Positions 8,488-16,217 of a stretch of DNA of 64,000 nt are shown here, piece by piece. Below the pieces are notes generated by a model. It searched no databases. It saw nothing but the letters and a program-made list of their open reading frames with translations, and was not told the DNA's origin. The position numbers were made by a program, and so were the translations under genes. The DNA comes from Planctomycetota bacterium (GTDB taxonomy: Bacteria; Planctomycetota; UBA1135). The first letter of the stretch is position 1, and each line of letters begins with the position of its first letter. Where the stretch lies: the NCBI GenBank assembly GCA_004295085.1, contig SHNF01000014.1:1-64000 (forward strand), given 5' to 3'.

Positions 8488-9075
8488 ATGATCTTCCCGT
8501 TGAGAAGATCGAGCCGAATGCAGCGGACTTCCGTCCGGACCCTCGCCGCGGCCGCGTTTCTCGCGGCCGCGGTCGTTGTTGCCTGCGGAGACCAGGACCC
8601 CGGCGGCGAGCCGGCGCCGGATGCCGGAACACCCGTCGTAGTCGAGCTGGTGGACCAGGCACAGCTCGACGCCGTGCTCGCGGCGCAGAAGGGCCGGGCC
8701 GCCCTGCTGAACTTCTGGGCCATGTGGTGAGTGTCCTGCGTCGCGGAGATCCCCGGCCTGGTTCAGGTCGCGGAAAAGTACAGGGATCAGGGGGGGGCCG
8801 TGCTGCTCGTGAGCTACGACCTGCAGCTCCCGGAGAACGACGCCGGCCAGATCGCCGGCCAGGTGCGCCGTTTCGTCGAGGCGCGCCAGTGGGGCCTGCC
8901 GGTGTACATCGCGCAGGCCGCCAGCATCGGTGCGATCGATGAGCACTTCGAGCTGCCCGGGCCGATCCCGGTCACGCTGGCGCTCGACAAGGACGGCAGG
9001 ATCGTGGACCGGCAGGAAGGTGAAGCCGAGCCCGCGCGCTTCGAGGAGATGATGCGCAAGGCGCTCGGCCTCTGA
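8488..9075 (+). CDS. TlpA/thioredoxin-like lipoprotein, probable selenoprotein (UGA = Sec)
   Basis: A single frame of 195 residues is interrupted by TGA at 8728-8730. The flanking sequence is NFWAMW-[TGA]-VSCVAEIPGLV, so the stop falls exactly where the first cysteine of a TlpA-type WCxxC site belongs and gives a UxxC motif (Sec81, Cys84). The frame continues with normal thioredoxin elements: VLLVSYDLQLP, a PIPVTLALDKDGRIVDR segment containing the expected cis-proline, and a terminal helix. A lipoprotein signal (AVVVAC) implies anchoring outside the cytoplasm. ATG 8488 touches its own AGAGGAG; ATG 8518, which gives a cleaner signal (Sec71), is an alternative start. Reading the second half as a separate gene from GTG 8731 would remove half the active site, so selenocysteine is the better explanation. 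Confidence 0.85.
8754..8770 (+). promoter_or_regulatory. SECIS-like hairpin for UGA recoding
   Basis: CGGCCTG (8754-8760) and CAGGTCG (8764-8770) pair over seven base pairs, with one G-T wobble, around the loop GTT. The loop starts 30 bases after the UGA and its first base is G. Bacterial SECIS elements are known to place an apical loop with an early G about 16-37 bases downstream of the UGA, so this fits. The selB/selC machinery is not in the window. Confidence 0.65.
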
Positions 9076-9085
9076 CCAGCCGCCC

Positions 9086-9105
9086 CGGCGCCAAGATAAG
9101 CGCCG
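9086..9105 (+). terminator. terminator-like hairpin after the selenoprotein gene
   Basis: CGGCGC (9086-9091) and GCGCCG (9100-9105) form a perfect six-pair stem with an A-rich 8-base loop, 11 bases after the stop. It lacks a T-run. Confidence 0.35.
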
Positions 9106-9220
9106 TGGAGCCGGCCACGCCGCGCATTCCGATCGACCGCGAGCGCCTCGCCGAGTTCTGCAGGCGCCAGCGAGAACTGGATCCGGCGCCGCTCCATCCT
9201 CGAAACGGCGCGCGTGGTCC
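9105..9220 (+). pseudogene. remnant of a MntA-like nucleotidyltransferase antitoxin
   Basis: The start of the frame (RIPIDRERLAEFCRR) resembles the N-terminus of small MNT-fold nucleotidyltransferases, in which an FCRRH...RRLALFGS segment follows. Here the frame continues with unrelated residues and the GSxxR active-site motif is absent. The next gene fragment is HepT-like, the normal partner, which supports the identification. The resemblance is short, so this is a moderate-confidence call. Confidence 0.4.
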
Positions 9221-9388
9221 ATGCGGCGTGACGAGGTGGTTCAACTGGCCGCCGTGCGATGGATCGAAATCATTGGTGAGGCAGCCGCACGGGTCAGTCC
9301 AGAGCTGCAAGCTCGTCATCCAGATGTCCCCTGGGCCGACATCGTCGGCATGCGCCATCGCCTCCCGAGGCTAGGACTGCCGCCGTGA
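9221..9388 (+). pseudogene. hepT: truncated HepT-like (DUF86) ribonuclease toxin remnant
   Basis: A 55-codon frame reads MRRDEVVQL, then AVRWIEIIGEAAARVSPEL and ARHPDVPWADIVGMRHRL. The second part is the conserved core of HepT/DUF86 toxins (IGEA..., PE.PW..I.GMR). About 60 residues that normally separate the RDEVV start from this core are missing. The frame ends just before the RxxxxH catalytic motif, which would follow GMR. It is therefore a doubly deleted, inactive remnant beside a MntA-like remnant. The 365 bases between the selenoprotein and kinase genes hold nothing else I recognise. Confidence 0.6.
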
Positions 9389-9439
9389 CATGGAGATTGG
9401 GGGTGCGAAGCGCATCCCAGGGATAAGGTATAGGGCTGG

Positions 9440-12277
9440 ATGAGCGATCCGGAGCCCCCCCGGGATGCGCCGCGCGCAGCCGGCGACCTGCCGGCGGGCG
9501 TGCTGGAGGTCCTTGCGCGGCTGACGGGCGCGGTGGCGCAAGTGAGCCTGCGGGCCACGCCCATGGAGGCGGGATCCGGCCCCGTCACGGCGGCGGAGAC
9601 GCCCGGCACGCTGCCGGCGGTGCGCTCCAGCTTCACCGTGCTGGGTGAGATCGGCCGCGGCGGTATGGGAGCAGTGCTGCGCGGGCACGACGGCGACCTG
9701 GGCCGCGACGTGGCCATCAAGGTGCTGCACCCGGAGCTCGCGGCGCAGCCGGAGGTGGTGGCGCGCTTCATCGAGGAGGCGCAGATCGGCGGGCAGCTGC
9801 AGCACCCCGGGATCGTTCCCGTGTACCAGCTCGGGTTGATGGCGGACCAGAGGCCGTACTTCGCGATGAAGCTGGTGCGGGGGCGCACGCTGGCGGCGCT
9901 GCTGGCGGCGCGGGAGAGCGTGGAACAGGATCGCCGCCGACTCCTGGACGTGTTCGAGGCGGTGTGCCAGACGCTGGCGTACGCGCACAGCCGCGGCGTG
10001 ATCCACCGCGACCTCAAGCCGGACAACGTGATGGTGGGGGCCTTCGGCGAGGTGCAGGTGGTGGACTGGGGGCTGGCCAAGGTGCTCGGTTCGGACACGG
10101 CCCGGCCGCCGCAGCGGCGCGCGGGCGGCGAGCCCGAGGCGGTCGCCACGGTGCGCACCGCTCCTGGATCGGAAGGATCCCATTCGCTGGCCGGCGCGAT
10201 GATCGGGACGCCCGCGTACATGCCGCCCGAGCAGGCGCGCGGCGCGGTGGAAGCGCTGGACGAGCGCAGCGACGTGTTCTCGCTGGGGGCCATCCTGTGC
10301 GAGATCCTGACCGGGGATCCGCCGTACCGGGCCGGGCCGGGCCGCCACCCGGCGCTGCTGGCCCTCAAGGCCGAGCTGGGCGACGCCCTGGCGCGGCTGG
10401 ACGCCTGCGGCGGCGATCCCGAGCTGATCGCGATGTGCCGGGAGTGCCTGGCGGCGGATCCGCAGGCACGGCCGCGCTCGGCCGAAGTCCTGGCCGAGCG
10501 CGTGCGCGCCTACCTGACCTCGGTCGAGGAGCGCGCCGAGCGGGCGCGGCTGGAGGCGGCCGCAGCGGCGGTCAAGGCCGAGGGCGAGCGCAAGGCGCGC
10601 CGGCTGACGCTGGCGCTGGCCGGCGCGGTGCTGGCCGCGCTGGTGCTCGGCGGCGGCGCCTGGCTCCGGGTGCAGAACGAGCGGGCGCAGCGGGTGGCGG
10701 AAGCAGAGCGCGCGGTGGCGCAGACGCTGGAGGAAGCGCTGGGCCTGCAGGGCCGCGCGCAGGCGGCCGGAACCGACTTGTCGCTGTGGCGGGAGGCGCT
10801 GGGTGCCGGCCGGCGGGCGCGCGAGCTGGCGCTGGACGGCGCCGCCGGCAGTGCGGCGCGCGCGCGGGCGTCCAGCCTGGTGGCGGCGCTCGAGGAACAG
10901 CAGCGCCGCGCGCAAGCGCGCGTGCAGCAGCAGGACCTGGACCGCGCGACGCTCGAGGCGCTGGTGGAGACCCGCCAGGAGCAGGGCGTGCTCGTGGATC
11001 CGGAGCAGACCGAGCAGCACTATGCGGAGGCCTTCCGGGCCTACGGCATCGATCCCGAGCAGGGGCCGGCCTCCGAGGCGCGCATCCGCGACAGCGCCGT
11101 GGCCGAGGAGCTGCTGGTGGCGCTCAACGACTGGCTGTTCGTGAGGGAGCAGGCCGAGCGGCCGCTCGAGCCGTTGCAGCGGCTGCTGGATCAGGCCGAC
11201 CCCGACCCCTGGCGCGCCTCGCTGCGCGCGGCGGAGACCCTGGGCGCGTTGGCGGAGCTGCGCGCGCAGCTCGGCGGCACGGCGACGCCGTCGCAGCTCA
11301 TCGCGCTGGCCGAGCGCCTGGGCCAGGCCGGGGACCCGGCGGGCGCCGTCGCGCTCGCCGGCGCAGCGCAGCGGCTGGCGCCCGGCGACTTCTGGGCCCA
11401 TTGGACCACGGGGTACTGGGCTGGACTGATGCAACCGCCGCAGCTCGAGGTGGCGGCGCGCGCCTACACCGCTTCCGTGGCCCTGCAGCCGCGTTCCTAC
11501 GCCGTCTGGAACAACCTCGGCGCCACGCTGTACAAGCTGCGGGACCTCGAGGGTGCCGCTGCGGCCAGCCGCGAGGCCACGCGGCTGCGGCCGACCGGCG
11601 CCGATGCCCGCTTCAACCTCGGGATCGCGCTGCGCGACCGTGGCCAGTTCGAGGCTGGCATCGCCGAGCTGCGCGAGGCGGTGCGCCTGAAGCCGGAAGA
11701 GGCCGAGTTCCACAACGCGCTCGCCGCCGCCCTGGCCATGTCGGGGGACGCGGAGGCGGCCGTGGCGGAGTGCCGCGAGGCCTTGCGCCTGCGGCCGGAC
11801 TACGTGGCCGCACAAGTGGTGCTCGGCATCGCCCTGCGCAACAGCGGGGATCTCGACGGTGCCGAGGCGGCCTTGCGCGAAGCTCTGCGGCTCCAGCCCG
11901 ACTCGGTGGAAGCGCACGCCAATCTCGGCGGCCTGCTGCTCGGGATGCCGGGCGCCGATCTGAACGATGCCGTCGCCGAGTTCCGCGAAGCGCTGCGGCT
12001 GTCGCCGCAGGCGCTGAACATCCACTATCAGCTCGGCGTGGCCCTGGAGGCACTGGGGGACTGGGCCGGGGCCGCGGAGGCCTATGGCCGCGAGCTCGAG
12101 CGCCAGCCGGACGTCGCCGAGTTCTGGCTGCTGCTGGCGATGGCGCAGCACCACCTCGGCCGCCCGGAGGAGGCGCGCCGCAGCTACGAGCGCGCGCTGG
12201 AGCTGCTCGACGCCGGCGGCAGCGAGGAGGACGAGCAGCTGCGCCGGGAGGCGGAAGCGCTGCTGGGCGGCGGCTAG
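9440..12277 (+). CDS. membrane Ser/Thr protein kinase with C-terminal TPR repeats
   Basis: A 945-residue protein. A Hanks-type kinase domain spans about residues 65-360: glycine loop GEIGRGGMGAV, VAIK with Lys94, catalytic HRDLKPDN with Asp191, DWG (Asp209) in place of DFG, and an APE-like MPPEQ segment. DWG is frequent in planctomycete kinases and keeps the metal-binding Asp, so activity is expected. An Ala/Arg coiled stretch leads to one transmembrane segment near residues 390-410, followed by a helical linker and at least seven TPR units from about residue 650. The topology suggests a cytoplasmic kinase linked across the membrane to a protein-binding sensor. It is a standalone gene. Confidence 0.93.
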   Translation: MSDPEPPRDAPRAAGDLPAGVLEVLARLTGAVAQVSLRATPMEAGSGPVTAAETPGTLPAVRSSFTVLGEIGRGGMGAVLRGHDGDLGRDVAIKVLHPELAAQPEVVARFIEEAQIGGQLQHPGIVPVYQLGLMADQRPYFAMKLVRGRTLAALLAARESVEQDRRRLLDVFEAVCQTLAYAHSRGVIHRDLKPDNVMVGAFGEVQVVDWGLAKVLGSDTARPPQRRAGGEPEAVATVRTAPGSEGSHSLAGAMIGTPAYMPPEQARGAVEALDERSDVFSLGAILCEILTGDPPYRAGPGRHPALLALKAELGDALARLDACGGDPELIAMCRECLAADPQARPRSAEVLAERVRAYLTSVEERAERARLEAAAAAVKAEGERKARRLTLALAGAVLAALVLGGGAWLRVQNERAQRVAEAERAVAQTLEEALGLQGRAQAAGTDLSLWREALGAGRRARELALDGAAGSAARARASSLVAALEEQQRRAQARVQQQDLDRATLEALVETRQEQGVLVDPEQTEQHYAEAFRAYGIDPEQGPASEARIRDSAVAEELLVALNDWLFVREQAERPLEPLQRLLDQADPDPWRASLRAAETLGALAELRAQLGGTATPSQLIALAERLGQAGDPAGAVALAGAAQRLAPGDFWAHWTTGYWAGLMQPPQLEVAARAYTASVALQPRSYAVWNNLGATLYKLRDLEGAAAASREATRLRPTGADARFNLGIALRDRGQFEAGIAELREAVRLKPEEAEFHNALAAALAMSGDAEAAVAECREALRLRPDYVAAQVVLGIALRNSGDLDGAEAALREALRLQPDSVEAHANLGGLLLGMPGADLNDAVAEFREALRLSPQALNIHYQLGVALEALGDWAGAAEAYGRELERQPDVAEFWLLLAMAQHHLGRPEEARRSYERALELLDAGGSEEDEQLRREAEALLGGG

Positions 12278-12280
12278 AAT
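12275..12280 (+). promoter_or_regulatory. candidate -10 element of the HMG-CoA-lyase-like gene
   Basis: TAGAAT overlaps the stop codon of the kinase gene and would place the transcription start about 25 bases before the ATG at 12313. Confidence 0.35.
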
Positions 12281-12312
12281 CTTCCCCAGGACGTCCCTGA
12301 CATCCGGCCCAC

Positions 12313-13329
12313 ATGACCGCCCCCCAAGTCGCCAGGAAACTGCCCCGCAAGGTCAACTTCTGCGAGTGCTGGACCCGGGACGGGCTCCAGTCCATCACCA
12401 CGCTGGTCTCGACCGAGCACAAGCTGGAGATGCTGAACGGCATCATCGGCGCCGGCGTGCGCGAGCTGGAAGTGACTTCCTTCAGCCACCCGAAGCTCCT
12501 GCCGCAGTTCGCCGACGCCGAGCAGGTGCTGAAGGGGATCCGGCGCGACACCGGCGCGCGCTTCCGCATCCTCATGCCCAACATGAAGGGCTGGGAGCGC
12601 CTGGAGCGCTGCATCGACGAGGGCTACTCCGCCCACAAGATCATCCTGATGATCAGCGCCAGCGAGGCCCACAACCTCAAGAACTTCCGCATGAGCCACG
12701 ACGAGGCCATGGCCGAGCACGCGGCCATCATGCAGCGGGCGCACGCCAAGGGCGTCGAGATCGTGGGCTGCGTGGGCACCGTGTACGGCTGCGCCATCAT
12801 CGGCGACGTGCCCATGGAGCCGATCGAGAAGCTCACGCGCTTCTACCACGACCACGGCGCGCAGCTCCTGATGCTGGGCGACACCACCGGCACCGCCAAC
12901 CCGGCGCAGGCCGAGCGCGTGCTCGGCCACCTGATGGGCAAGTTCCCCAAGACCACCTTCCTGGCCCACTTCCACGACACGCGCGGCACCGGGGTCGTGA
13001 ACAGCTACGTGGCCGCCTGCCTCGGGATCGAGTGGATCGACGGCTCCATCGGCGCGATCGGCGGCCAGCCCGCCACCGGCGCCGCGCTCTACCACGTCGG
13101 CTTCAAGGGCAACACCTGCTCCGAGGACCTGCTCGCCATGCTCGAGGAGTGCGGCGTGGACACGGGCGTGGACATCGAGGCCTACATCAAGCTGGGGCGC
13201 CGGGCCGAGGAGATCGTGGGCTTCCCGATGCGCAGCAACGTGATCCGCGCCGGAAGAGTGTCGCACACGCCCACCACGGCCGAGAAAGCGCCGGGCGAGC
13301 GCATGGGTGCCGCCACCGGCACGCTGTAG
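12313..13329 (+). CDS. HMG-CoA lyase-like (DRE-TIM metallolyase family) enzyme
   Basis: A 338-residue protein of the HMGL-like/DRE-TIM family. Visible motifs are TRDGLQ near the N-terminus, LGDTTGTANP, the metal-binding HFHDTRG, and a C-terminal GNTCSEDLL in place of the usual GNVATED. In true HMG-CoA lyases a catalytic Cys lies in a GGCPxAxGA motif; here that segment is GGQPATGAA, so the Cys is replaced by Gln. The enzyme may cleave or form a different C-C bond substrate, or Cys in GNTCSED may substitute. The glycosyltransferase gene follows after 6 bases, so they may be co-transcribed, though no functional link is evident. Confidence 0.8.
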   Translation: MTAPQVARKLPRKVNFCECWTRDGLQSITTLVSTEHKLEMLNGIIGAGVRELEVTSFSHPKLLPQFADAEQVLKGIRRDTGARFRILMPNMKGWERLERCIDEGYSAHKIILMISASEAHNLKNFRMSHDEAMAEHAAIMQRAHAKGVEIVGCVGTVYGCAIIGDVPMEPIEKLTRFYHDHGAQLLMLGDTTGTANPAQAERVLGHLMGKFPKTTFLAHFHDTRGTGVVNSYVAACLGIEWIDGSIGAIGGQPATGAALYHVGFKGNTCSEDLLAMLEECGVDTGVDIEAYIKLGRRAEEIVGFPMRSNVIRAGRVSHTPTTAEKAPGERMGAATGTL

Positions 13330-13335
13330 CAGCGC

Positions 13336-14556
13336 GTGCGGATCCTCGCCGTCTACCGCGGCCTTCCCTGGCCCATCTGGGAGGGCTATCACCTGCGCGT
13401 CCTGCACCTGTTCCGCCGGATCCGCCGGCGGCACGAAGTCCATCTGCTCGGCCTCGTGCACGCGAAGGAACAGGAGGCGCAGCTCCCGCCCCTGCAGGCG
13501 GAAGGCATCTTCTCCTCCATCACGGTGCAATGGCTGCCGAAGCGCAGCGTCGCGGGCCGCTTGCGGACCAACCTCGGCCTGGACCCGCCCGCGGCGCTCA
13601 AGGCCGAGTACCCCGGCTTCGGCCCGCGCCTGCGCCGCCTGGTCCAGGATCTCGTGCAACGCCACGGCATCCAGTGCGGCTACGTCTTCGACCCCTGGGC
13701 CGACGTCCTGTTCACCGACGCCCAGCTCGTGCCGACCCTGCTCGACGTGTGCGACTGCCGCTCCTTCTACTACCGCCGGCGGCTCGAGCGCGGCCAGCTC
13801 TCTCCGTACCAGCGCTTGCGCACGCGGCAGCTGCTCAAGCGCTTCGAGGCGCTGGAGCGCTACACCTTGCAGCAGTACCCGGTCGCCACCGTGGTCTCGC
13901 CGGCCGACCGCGACGGCCTCCTGCAGCTGGAGCCGAACGCGCGCGTCGAGATCATCCCCAACGGGGTGGATCTCGACATGTTCGCGCCGCAGCGCCAGAT
14001 CGAGGAGCAACCGGGCAACCTGATCCTGTTCGGCAACATGGACTTCCTGCCCAACGCCGACGCCGCGATCCGCTTCGCGCGTGAGATCCTGCCCAAGGTG
14101 CGCAAGACCCATCCGGAAGCCACCTTCACGATCGTCGGCACCAATCCACTGCCGCACGTGCGCGCGCTCGCCCAGGAGATCCCCGGCGTGGAGGTCACCG
14201 GCCGGGTGGACGACCTCAAGCCCTGGATCGCGCGCGCCAGCATGCTGGTGGCGCCGATCCGCTTCGGCGCCGGCATCAAGAACAAGGTGCTCGAGACCAT
14301 GGCGATGGAGAAGCCGGTCGTGTGCAGCGCCACCAGCGTCGAGGCCATGAACGAGGACGTGGCAGCGCTGGTCCAGCTCGCGGACTCGGACGCCGACTTC
14401 GCCGTGGCCGTCGCGAGGCTCCTGGACGATCCGGCGCGACGCCACGAGCTGGGCCGCCGCGGCCGCGCCGCCATGCAGCAGCACCACTCCTGGGACACGG
14501 CGGCGTCGCGCTACGAGGCGCTGCTGGAAGAGCTGTCGGTCATGGCAAGAAGTTGA
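13336..14556 (+). CDS. GT4-family glycosyltransferase (TIGR03087-like)
   Basis: A 406-residue GT-B glycosyltransferase with a GTG start. The C-terminal half matches family 1/4: IPNGVDLDMF, FGNMDFLPNADAA, FTIVGTNPLPHV, VTGRVDDLKPWI, and APIRFGAGIKNKVLETMAM carrying the nucleotide-sugar-binding glutamate. The spacing and wording resemble glycosyltransferases associated with exopolysaccharide/exosortase loci, but no exosortase is in the window. It likely adds a sugar to a lipid-linked or extracellular glycan. Its last 17 bases overlap the 3' end of the convergent FG-GAP gene. Confidence 0.88.
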   Translation: MRILAVYRGLPWPIWEGYHLRVLHLFRRIRRRHEVHLLGLVHAKEQEAQLPPLQAEGIFSSITVQWLPKRSVAGRLRTNLGLDPPAALKAEYPGFGPRLRRLVQDLVQRHGIQCGYVFDPWADVLFTDAQLVPTLLDVCDCRSFYYRRRLERGQLSPYQRLRTRQLLKRFEALERYTLQQYPVATVVSPADRDGLLQLEPNARVEIIPNGVDLDMFAPQRQIEEQPGNLILFGNMDFLPNADAAIRFAREILPKVRKTHPEATFTIVGTNPLPHVRALAQEIPGVEVTGRVDDLKPWIARASMLVAPIRFGAGIKNKVLETMAMEKPVVCSATSVEAMNEDVAALVQLADSDADFAVAVARLLDDPARRHELGRRGRAAMQQHHSWDTAASRYEALLEELSVMARS

Positions 14557-16153
14557 TCGCGACGGCGGCAGACGAAAGCCGCACATCGATCTCTGCCTGT
14601 GCCGATACGGCCGCAAGGTAGAGCACACGGCCGATCAGCTCCGGGTGTCCTGGTGCGAGGGTGAAGCGGGCTCCGGCGGCGCCAGAAGCGTCGAGTAGGC
14701 CACGCTGACGCTCAAAGCCTCGCGGGTACCAGCCTGCAACTGACCGGAAGTACAACCCATCCTCGCTGAGGGGCACTTCGGTCCCCAGGAGATCGGATGG
14801 ACCCGTGCCCGACGCGCTCAGGAGCAGCGCATACCCTCGACGGGCCTCGCTCCGCGGAAAGTTCAGCGCGAAGTCAACAATGCCTCCAGCCGCAGTGGAC
14901 AACTGGCGAGCGCTTGCGTACAGGAATGGGTCAAATGCGTACGCGAACGCCGAGCCGGCGGCATGCACACCATAGGGACTGGTGTCTGGGGCGCCGACCA
15001 GAAGGTCCTCGAGGCCGTTGCCGTTCACATCGCCGACTCCGGCTACGCTCGCCCCAAAGTCTCCCGCTCGAGAGATTACTGTGAGGAGACTGCCTGCTGT
15101 GGAGAAGACGAACACTTCCTGAATTCCTCCGGCGGCCATGTCCAAGATGCCATCTCCATTCACGTCGCCGAGCCCGGCGACTGTGTTACCGATGCGCGCG
15201 TTCAGTGAATCACCATCCACTTGGCTAAGCTGCGCGCCATCCGCACCTGAGATCAGCACGACGTAGCCGGCTCCACCGGAGGCGCCTACAAGCAAATCAG
15301 CGAAGCCGTCCTGATTTGCATCACCAACGGCACTCAGTGCACTGCCAAGGTTGTCGTTGGCGTTACGGCCCGACACTTCCAGAACGACAGAGCCGTCGAT
15401 CCCGGAATGGATGGTAACTCTGCCTGCATTGGCGTTACCGGCGGCTGCGGAGAATGGAGCTGCGATGGCGAAGTCTGGCACCCCGTCACCCGTTGCGTCG
15501 CCGGCGGCACTCACGCTGGCACCGAGTCGATCGAATGGGTGAATGCCATGAAACTGATGCAAGCGACCTCCATCGACGCCGGAGTAGACGTATGCCGAAC
15601 CAGACAACGCGTTGCCGTTGGCATTCGCAGATGGGGCCCCGGCCAGGATGTCGGGATAGCCGTCGAGATTGACATCGCCGATGCCGGCCACTGACTCGCC
15701 CAGTCGGTCGGCTAGGGAATTGGTTAAGGCTAGAATCACCGAGCCATCGAGGCCCGAGTAAACGTAGGTATGCGACGTAGCTCCGGGTGCGCCTGCGACA
15801 ATGTCCTGGGCACCGTCGAGATCGATGTCTCCGGCTGCAGACACTGAGAATCCTAGCTCCGCGCCCACGATTGAGCCGTCTATCTGCAACAGGAGCTCGC
15901 CAGTCGCTCCTGAGAAGACGTAGATCGAGCCAGCGTCGCCCAAGCCGCCAGCATCAGCCACTGAAGACCCAATCAGAAGATCGGCGCTGGAGTCACCGTC
16001 GACGTCTCCGATGCCGCTCACTTCCATGCCGAGCCGTTCGAGCTGAGTCGTGCCATTAATCTGAGTCGCTGGTACCCACCGCCCTCCTACAGCCTGACTC
16101 GTTGCGGACGCCGTCAGCAGGGACAAGGTGACTAGACTCGAGATCGTGTTCAT
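14540..16153 (-). CDS. secreted FG-GAP (integrin-alpha-like) repeat protein
   Basis: A 537-residue protein with a signal peptide starting at ATG 16153; GGAG lies about 7 bases upstream, which decides the start against a 119-codon upstream extension. At least seven FG-GAP units repeat the pattern GLGDVNGDGILDMAAG with a DxDxDGxxD calcium-binding loop, so an extracellular seven-bladed propeller is expected. The C-terminal 110 residues (LLLSASGTGPSDLLGTEVPLS and onward) match the end of the FG-GAP protein at 20959-22494, a shared non-repeat domain. Base composition is visibly less GC-rich than the flanking genes. A role in adhesion or glycan binding is only inferred. Confidence 0.88.
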   Translation of the reverse strand: MNTISSLVTLSLLTASATSQAVGGRWVPATQINGTTQLERLGMEVSGIGDVDGDSSADLLIGSSVADAGGLGDAGSIYVFSGATGELLLQIDGSIVGAELGFSVSAAGDIDLDGAQDIVAGAPGATSHTYVYSGLDGSVILALTNSLADRLGESVAGIGDVNLDGYPDILAGAPSANANGNALSGSAYVYSGVDGGRLHQFHGIHPFDRLGASVSAAGDATGDGVPDFAIAAPFSAAAGNANAGRVTIHSGIDGSVVLEVSGRNANDNLGSALSAVGDANQDGFADLLVGASGGAGYVVLISGADGAQLSQVDGDSLNARIGNTVAGLGDVNGDGILDMAAGGIQEVFVFSTAGSLLTVISRAGDFGASVAGVGDVNGNGLEDLLVGAPDTSPYGVHAAGSAFAYAFDPFLYASARQLSTAAGGIVDFALNFPRSEARRGYALLLSASGTGPSDLLGTEVPLSEDGLYFRSVAGWYPRGFERQRGLLDASGAAGARFTLAPGHPELIGRVLYLAAVSAQAEIDVRLSSAAVAINFLP

Positions 16154-16217
16154 TAACCGACTCCATTGCGCGGGTTGTTCTGAACGAGGTACGAGTGGGC
16201 AATCGCACGCCAGGCAC

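Noticed and set aside
8731..9075. Separate gene starting at GTG 8731 after the TGA
   Set aside because: It would begin in the middle of the thioredoxin active site and lacks a signal peptide. Joint reading with UGA as Sec explains the data better.
9371..12154. Antisense open frame of 927 codons opposite the kinase gene
   Set aside because: It has Arg/His/Gln-rich shadow composition and no motif, and lies wholly opposite a well-supported kinase-TPR gene. Many similar long antisense frames in this window are products of high GC content.
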